Assembly: GCF_019749955.1 (NCBI RefSeq)
Contig: NZ_JAIEPC010000009.1
Location: 1-64,000 of the forward strand
DNA: 64,000 bases
Origin: Sphingomonas sp.
Lineage (GTDB): Bacteria > Pseudomonadota > Alphaproteobacteria > Sphingomonadales > Sphingomonadaceae
Direction: 5' to 3'
A model generated the notes under the pieces. That model saw only the letters and a list, made by a program, of their open reading frames with translations. It was not told where the DNA came from and made no database searches. Shown in pieces: positions 59,710-64,000 of this stretch (position 1 is its first letter; each line of letters opens with the position of its first letter). The position numbers were made by a program, and so were the translations under genes.

Positions 59710-61770
59710 TTACATGCCACGAAAATCTTCAAGATACTCTGATGCTGGCCGCACGCCGGTGAGCAGAAGGTGCTCGCGGGCACGCGTGCAAGCGACGTAG
59801 AGCAAGCGTCGCTCGGTCTCGTATATCTCGTCGAGCTCAGCCTCGTCAGCGGCATCGGCGACACGCTCATCGAGGGGGAGGATGCCTTCGTCGCAAGCCA
59901 TGACGACGACGGCCCTGAATTCCAATCCCTTCGCAAGATGCATCGGCACCGTCGTCAATTGTTCGGCAGCTTCCAGATCGCTCATTGCAGCACGTGCTCG
60001 TGTGACGAGTTCGGGCGTTCTAACGAAGATGCCGATCTCGTGCGCTGCAATGCCGTCAGCCAGCCATCCGCGCACCGCCGCTCGCACTGCGTCCTGCTCG
60101 GCTTCCACCGAAGCGAAGCTCTCAACCAACGGCGCTGGCCCGTCGAAGACCGAAACAATGCCGCGCCGCTCATCCGCGATACCATCGACATCGCGCAGCA
60201 CGGCGGGCAACAAGTGGTCGGCTGCCTCCCGGATCTGCTGTGAGGTGCGGTAGCACACCTTGAGCGTGTGCGACCGACCCCGAACGTCCACCCCCAGGCT
60301 CGACCACGAAAAGGGATGCTGGAAAATCCGTTGGCCCATGTCCCCAGCGAGGAAAAGCGCGTCTGACCCGGCGGGTGCCAAGGCGGCGAAGAAGCGCAGC
60401 TCAGCCGGTGCCAGATCCTGCGCCTCATCGAGGATGATATGGTCGAATGGCTTGTGCGGTCGATCTGCCAGGACCTCCGCCAGCTCGGTGAACACTTGCG
60501 CCCAAGTCGTGTATCGCTCCGCGACTAGCGCCGACCGCACTGCCTCAAACACGGGCCATAGCCGTTCGCGCTGGTTCGGGCCGAGCCGGCTCTTGCGCCC
60601 CATACGTTGGACAGTCGCATAGGCGTCGAAGGTCGGAATCCCCCACGCGTCAATGACGTTCGTCCATTCTGAAAGGAGGAAGCGGTCCGAAAAGCCCTTG
60701 AGTTGCACTGCTTTCGCTGCCTCCCCCAAGCGATCGCGCAGCACCATATCCGCAATGATACGCGGTCGGACACGATGCTCGAGCTGATACATCTGCTCGG
60801 CGATGTCGCGGAACGACGCGGTCGTAATTCGTGGCACGATGGCGCCCGTTTCCGGCGCAAGCACCAACAGCTTCTTCGCCATGGCATTGGCAAGCGGCTG
60901 GGAGAAGCTCGCGAGCAGGATGCGTGCATCGGGGTTCTCGCGAGCCAACCGCACAGCCCGGTGGATCGCGACGATCGTCTTGCCAGTGCCCGCCGATCCA
61001 GCGACGCGGGCGGGCCCGGCAAAGCTGCGGTCGGCCAGATCACGCTGAGACGGGTGGAGGAATACGCCCCACTTTTCCCAGGGAAAGGCCAGCGCCTGCT
61101 CGAGCTCGTCATGGTCAGCGATCGGCCGGATACGACGCAGCACATCGGGATGCGTGAAGGGGTCTGCCGTGGCCGGCACTGCTGCGGGCAGCGGTAGCGC
61201 GCCGGTCGCGGCGTATTCCAATAGCGCCTCGGACGCCTCGGCGGGGAGGTGCTCGGCAAGCGCGAAGAAACCATCCTCGGTCGCCGCACGCACATCGGCC
61301 AGCCAATCGGCAGGAACGCCGATCGACAGCAGCGCATCGTCGTCCAGTGCCGCGAACAGCGCGGGGGATGTTTGAGCCGGGGCCGGGTTGGCATCAGGAT
61401 AGATGAAGTCGAACGATTCGGGGCGGGCGATCTCCTCCACCCGCTCACGCACTTCGACGATCTGGACCGCACCGGTGCGCGGATGTGCCTCGATTCGCCG
61501 CCTCTCTGCCCAAGCATAGGCATCGTCGTGATGATCGACATAGGCGACCAGCATCGACTCGCCGGTCCTGTGGACGATCAGTCGCACGTCGCGATTGACC
61601 CTCGCCGACCAGAAGTTCGGATCCTTGCTCTTGTCGATGCGGTGGAGTTGAAGGCCGTTGCCGCTCGGGTCCATTTGCAGATCGAACACGCTCGCCTTGA
61701 CCGCCTTCTGATCCGGGGAGGACAAGCGGCTGAATGCGGCGGTGAAGGTGTCGGCGATGAGGAAGTTCAT
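59710..61770 (-). CDS. UvrD-type helicase with an N-terminal RelE-like domain
   Basis: 686 residues. Residues 1 to about 90 resemble a RelE/ParE fold (FSRLSSPDQKAVKASVFD, LHRIDKSKDPNFWSARVNRDVRLIV). Helicase motifs: GSAGTGKT at 258-265, ILLASFS, DEAQDLAP at 448-455, LAGDMGQRIFQHPF, CYRTSQQIR, HLAKGLEFRAVVVMACDEG and LLYVACTRAREHLLLTG. An SF1 3'-5' helicase; the RelE-like part may bind RNA or simply be structural. Its ATG overlaps the stop of the small basic gene by four bases. Confidence 0.88.
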   Translation of the reverse strand: MNFLIADTFTAAFSRLSSPDQKAVKASVFDLQMDPSGNGLQLHRIDKSKDPNFWSARVNRDVRLIVHRTGESMLVAYVDHHDDAYAWAERRRIEAHPRTGAVQIVEVRERVEEIARPESFDFIYPDANPAPAQTSPALFAALDDDALLSIGVPADWLADVRAATEDGFFALAEHLPAEASEALLEYAATGALPLPAAVPATADPFTHPDVLRRIRPIADHDELEQALAFPWEKWGVFLHPSQRDLADRSFAGPARVAGSAGTGKTIVAIHRAVRLARENPDARILLASFSQPLANAMAKKLLVLAPETGAIVPRITTASFRDIAEQMYQLEHRVRPRIIADMVLRDRLGEAAKAVQLKGFSDRFLLSEWTNVIDAWGIPTFDAYATVQRMGRKSRLGPNQRERLWPVFEAVRSALVAERYTTWAQVFTELAEVLADRPHKPFDHIILDEAQDLAPAELRFFAALAPAGSDALFLAGDMGQRIFQHPFSWSSLGVDVRGRSHTLKVCYRTSQQIREAADHLLPAVLRDVDGIADERRGIVSVFDGPAPLVESFASVEAEQDAVRAAVRGWLADGIAAHEIGIFVRTPELVTRARAAMSDLEAAEQLTTVPMHLAKGLEFRAVVVMACDEGILPLDERVADAADEAELDEIYETERRLLYVACTRAREHLLLTGVRPASEYLEDFRGM

Positions 61771-62069
61771 GATTGCTTGATCGTTCGCGTAGCTACGATC
61801 TCTCCACCACGCCTGTGTTCGACGACGACCGTTTTGTCAGCCTGTTTGTATTTCTCGCGTGCCCGTTTCGCCGCCTTCTTTTCAGCGTTGGAAATCTGGA
61901 GCTTCTTTTTCTCGCCCGTGGCGAGGGTTCGAGCTCGGTCGCGTTTTTCTTTCTGAGACAAATGGGCGTCCACATTAGTGGCCTGCGTGAGCTTGTTTGG
62001 TGACGCGCCCGTGAACGCGCCGGCAAAGCTAATGACCGACGAGCCGCCAAGATAGGAGCCTTTACCCAT
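61767..62069 (-). CDS. small basic protein coupled to the methyltransferase and helicase
   Basis: 100 residues from ATG 62069, directly after the methyltransferase TAG with no gap, and overlapping the helicase start by four bases. Very basic in the second half (KEKRDRARTLATGEKKKLQ, NAEKKAAKRAREKYKQ), likely a coiled or disordered nucleic-acid-binding tail. No named family. Confidence 0.7.
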   Translation of the reverse strand: MGKGSYLGGSSVISFAGAFTGASPNKLTQATNVDAHLSQKEKRDRARTLATGEKKKLQISNAEKKAAKRAREKYKQADKTVVVEHRRGGEIVATRTIKQS

Positions 62070-64000
62070 CTAAACCCCAAACACTTTCATCACCTCATCG
62101 CCGAAGTGATTGATGACCTTCACCGCGATTTTTCCGCCCGCCGGCCGGTCGAATGGCCTTGATGTGTCCGCATACAGCGTCGCCCAGGCGTCCTCGTCGA
62201 TCTCGGCCTGCAGCGCGGTCTTGAGGCTTTTGTAAGGGTCGTTCGCCCCCAGGAAATAGGCGTGCCGGACGAAGAAGCTCTCTTCGTTGTAATCGGTGTC
62301 GATGAACCAGGCGGCGATGCCCTTCGTGTCGCTGGAGCGGATGTCGCCGGTGTTGGGATCGAACACATCGACGCCGTTCACCTTGACGCGGATCGTCGTG
62401 CCGCCGTCGTCGATGACGTCGACGTCGGGCTCGCCAAAGACGACGAACATGTTGCCGCGGCCGGTGTTCTTGAGTTCCTCTGACATATGCATGTCGGGGT
62501 TGATCCGCGCCTTCAGGATGGTGAGGCTGCCGAGCTTGTCGAGCTCGGATGAATGGGCGTCGAAGTTGAAGGCGCAGGCGATCAGCACGTCGAAGCGGTT
62601 GTCCACCGCCTCGCGCGCGGCAGCGACCAGGTCCTGCCGACCTACGGTGCCGTATTCAGGACCAATCAGGATTGCGGCGCGGCGCTCGGGTCCATCCTCG
62701 CCCTCGATGAACGTCGCGGCGGCGCCGATGAAATTGCCAGGCCAGGGCGCGATGCTCTCGAAGGTGATGCGGTCGCCTTTAGCCTGCTGCTTGACGCCCT
62801 CTGCCTTGAGATATTCGATGACGATCCCGGCGAAGTCGGTGCCGGCGAGATCAGCGTCGGAGGCAGAGCGGTTGCCGTCGGCAGCGTCGATCGTTTCGAT
62901 CAATTCCTGCTCGCTTGCCGGAAGGACGCGGTGCGGCGACAGGCTTTCGACCGTGAACGGCCCGGCGACGCGGACGCGAGCGGGATCGGTGTAGGGCTTA
63001 TCGTAAAGGTACTCGACATCTGCGCGAGCGACGATGCTGGCGTCGATCTCACGCTGCCGAGCGATGCGCGCTTCCCACCATTTTGTATGCGGCTCGGTGG
63101 CGCTGGGCGGGGCGGTGGCTGACAGCTGTCGCGGAATCTGCCATTCATCCCAGTCTGCGCTGGCCGCGGCGTTGAGCTCGGCGCGCAGCGGTTCCAGCAT
63201 CGCCTGCCACTTCTCCCAGATGTCGTCGATCAGCGGGTTGTTGGCGATCGATTTGAGCGTGATGTGCGGCACCCGCTCATAGACGAAGCCTTGCCGGATA
63301 TCGTCGTGGGTCGGCGTTTCGGGCGGCACCCTTTGGGTGAGCACGGCTTCCTTAGTGCGACCCTCGCGGCTGTCGGCGAGCAGATACCAAGGATAGCGCG
63401 CCGCCATCAACCGCGTGCGGGCGAGCGCTAGCGCAACGCGGCTGGTGTCTATCGTGATCCAGCGTCGGCCCCATTGCTCGGCAACGATAGCAGTAGTTCC
63501 CGAGCCGCATGTCGGGTCGAGCACGAGATCGCCGGGATCTGTGACCATTTGAATGCAACGCTCGATGGCCTTCGAACTTGTTTGAACTACATACACCCGT
63601 TCGACCGCGAACGTGCTTTCCATTGTGTCGAGCCAGATCGGGGTAAGCGGAGTATAGGAGCTCTCATCGAGATATTTTTTGAAAGTAAGCGTTTTACCCG
63701 CCAAATAAAGCCGGCCAGAAATACCTACTCTAGGCATCGATTGAAGAGATACTTTCCAGTGGTTTCCTTTGCTTGGCCTACAAATTATTCCGTTGAAAGA
63801 GAACGCCTGATCCTCTTTTGACGCCCCATCAGACATCATTGGGGACATTTGAAACCGGCGACCGTCAGGGAAATCAACCTCTCCTCGAAGTTCTTTTTTT
63901 GAAATTCCGCGACAGACGCCGTCAGGCAATTCAATATTTCCAAAACCGGAATCAACTGCCGCATCGCTTCGATTGGTCAAAAGTCGGCGAAATTTACCAA
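62070..64000 (-). CDS. Mod-like adenine DNA methyltransferase, partial (N-terminus beyond window)
   Basis: The frame is open to base 64000, so the N-terminus is missing. The SAM-binding motif DLVLDPTCGSGTTAIVAEQWG near the middle of the visible part is the FxGxG-type motif I of beta-class N6-adenine/N4-cytosine methyltransferases; the catalytic DPPY motif would be upstream. The long C-terminal part (GNFIGAAATFIEGEDG, DVLIACAFNFDAHSSELDKLG, INHFGDEVMKVFGV) is that of type III-like Mod proteins. A type III Res helicase does not follow; a small basic gene and a UvrD-type helicase do. Confidence 0.82.
   Translation of the reverse strand, partial: GKFRRLLTNRSDAAVDSGFGNIELPDGVCRGISKKELRGEVDFPDGRRFQMSPMMSDGASKEDQAFSFNGIICRPSKGNHWKVSLQSMPRVGISGRLYLAGKTLTFKKYLDESSYTPLTPIWLDTMESTFAVERVYVVQTSSKAIERCIQMVTDPGDLVLDPTCGSGTTAIVAEQWGRRWITIDTSRVALALARTRLMAARYPWYLLADSREGRTKEAVLTQRVPPETPTHDDIRQGFVYERVPHITLKSIANNPLIDDIWEKWQAMLEPLRAELNAAASADWDEWQIPRQLSATAPPSATEPHTKWWEARIARQREIDASIVARADVEYLYDKPYTDPARVRVAGPFTVESLSPHRVLPASEQELIETIDAADGNRSASDADLAGTDFAGIVIEYLKAEGVKQQAKGDRITFESIAPWPGNFIGAAATFIEGEDGPERRAAILIGPEYGTVGRQDLVAAAREAVDNRFDVLIACAFNFDAHSSELDKLGSLTILKARINPDMHMSEELKNTGRGNMFVVFGEPDVDVIDDGGTTIRVKVNGVDVFDPNTGDIRSSDTKGIAAWFIDTDYNEESFFVRHAYFLGANDPYKSLKTALQAEIDEDAWATLYADTSRPFDRPAGGKIAVKVINHFGDEVMKVFGV

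Noticed and set aside
1-64000. CRISPR arrays
   Set aside because: No run of regularly spaced direct repeats with spacers was found; the only regular repeats are the 45-bp coding repeats and the two hairpin units.

Overview
The window is chromosomal DNA of an alphaproteobacterium, most likely a member of the Sphingomonadales. The support is the GC-rich coding, small families common in that order (UrcA, RcnB, DUF2490, DUF4112 proteins), and the style of the nadC, recJ and thymidylate kinase genes. No 16S gene or other decisive marker is present, so genus is not assignable. Three blocks are visible.

Block 1 (about 1-19,250) looks like one end of an integrated conjugative or genomic island. It starts inside a VirB type IV secretion operon (virB1 and the start of virB2). 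It then carries ion, envelope and stress functions: an Lrp-type and an OxyR-like LysR regulator, two universal stress proteins, two TerC proteins, TerB, two zinc-ribbon proteins, two small DUF465-like proteins, OmpW and DUF2490 outer-membrane proteins, an SbtA/SbtB bicarbonate transport pair, a TauE-type permease, a Bax-inhibitor-1 protein, a KefB-like K+/H+ antiporter and NhaA. A cassette of UspA, DUF465, zinc ribbon and TerC occurs twice. Four intergenic palindromes of the form ATAG-N7-CTAT suggest a shared LysR-type operator. The block ends at a 3' fragment of a tRNA-Leu(UAA) gene, the expected scar of tRNA-targeted integration.

Block 2 (about 19,250-46,630) is ordinary, very GC-rich core chromosome: a solute-binding lipoprotein, RNase T2, nadC, hydrolases, a small VapBC pair, two acyl-CoA/organic-acid gene groups (class II aldolase plus CoA-ester lyase; glutaryl-CoA dehydrogenase type ACAD, GNAT, CoA-transferase, orphan 2Fe-2S subunit), a repeat-rich RcnB-type protein, a prolyl-4-hydroxylase, periplasmic proteins, a CadC-like regulator with TPRs, an SDR, recJ, tRNA-Glu(UUC) and tmk.

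Block 3 (about 46,630-64,000) is an accessory, defence-like region. The centre is a tightly coupled three-gene operon (metallophosphoesterase, P-loop ATPase, uncharacterised alpha/beta protein) next to a 998-residue protein with a RelA/SpoT-type nucleotidyltransferase domain. Between them lies the tail of an IS3-family transposase. Two unrecognised proteins follow, then an unusual pair of tandem 45-bp units each ending in a perfect hairpin, two DEDD-type exonucleases, and a coupled operon of a partial Mod-like DNA methyltransferase, a small basic protein and a UvrD-type helicase with a RelE-like N-terminus. The MPE-ATPase-alpha/beta operon and the large RelA/SpoT protein are the best candidates for a previously undescribed system. 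Family assignments rest on motifs read by eye; no database search was run.
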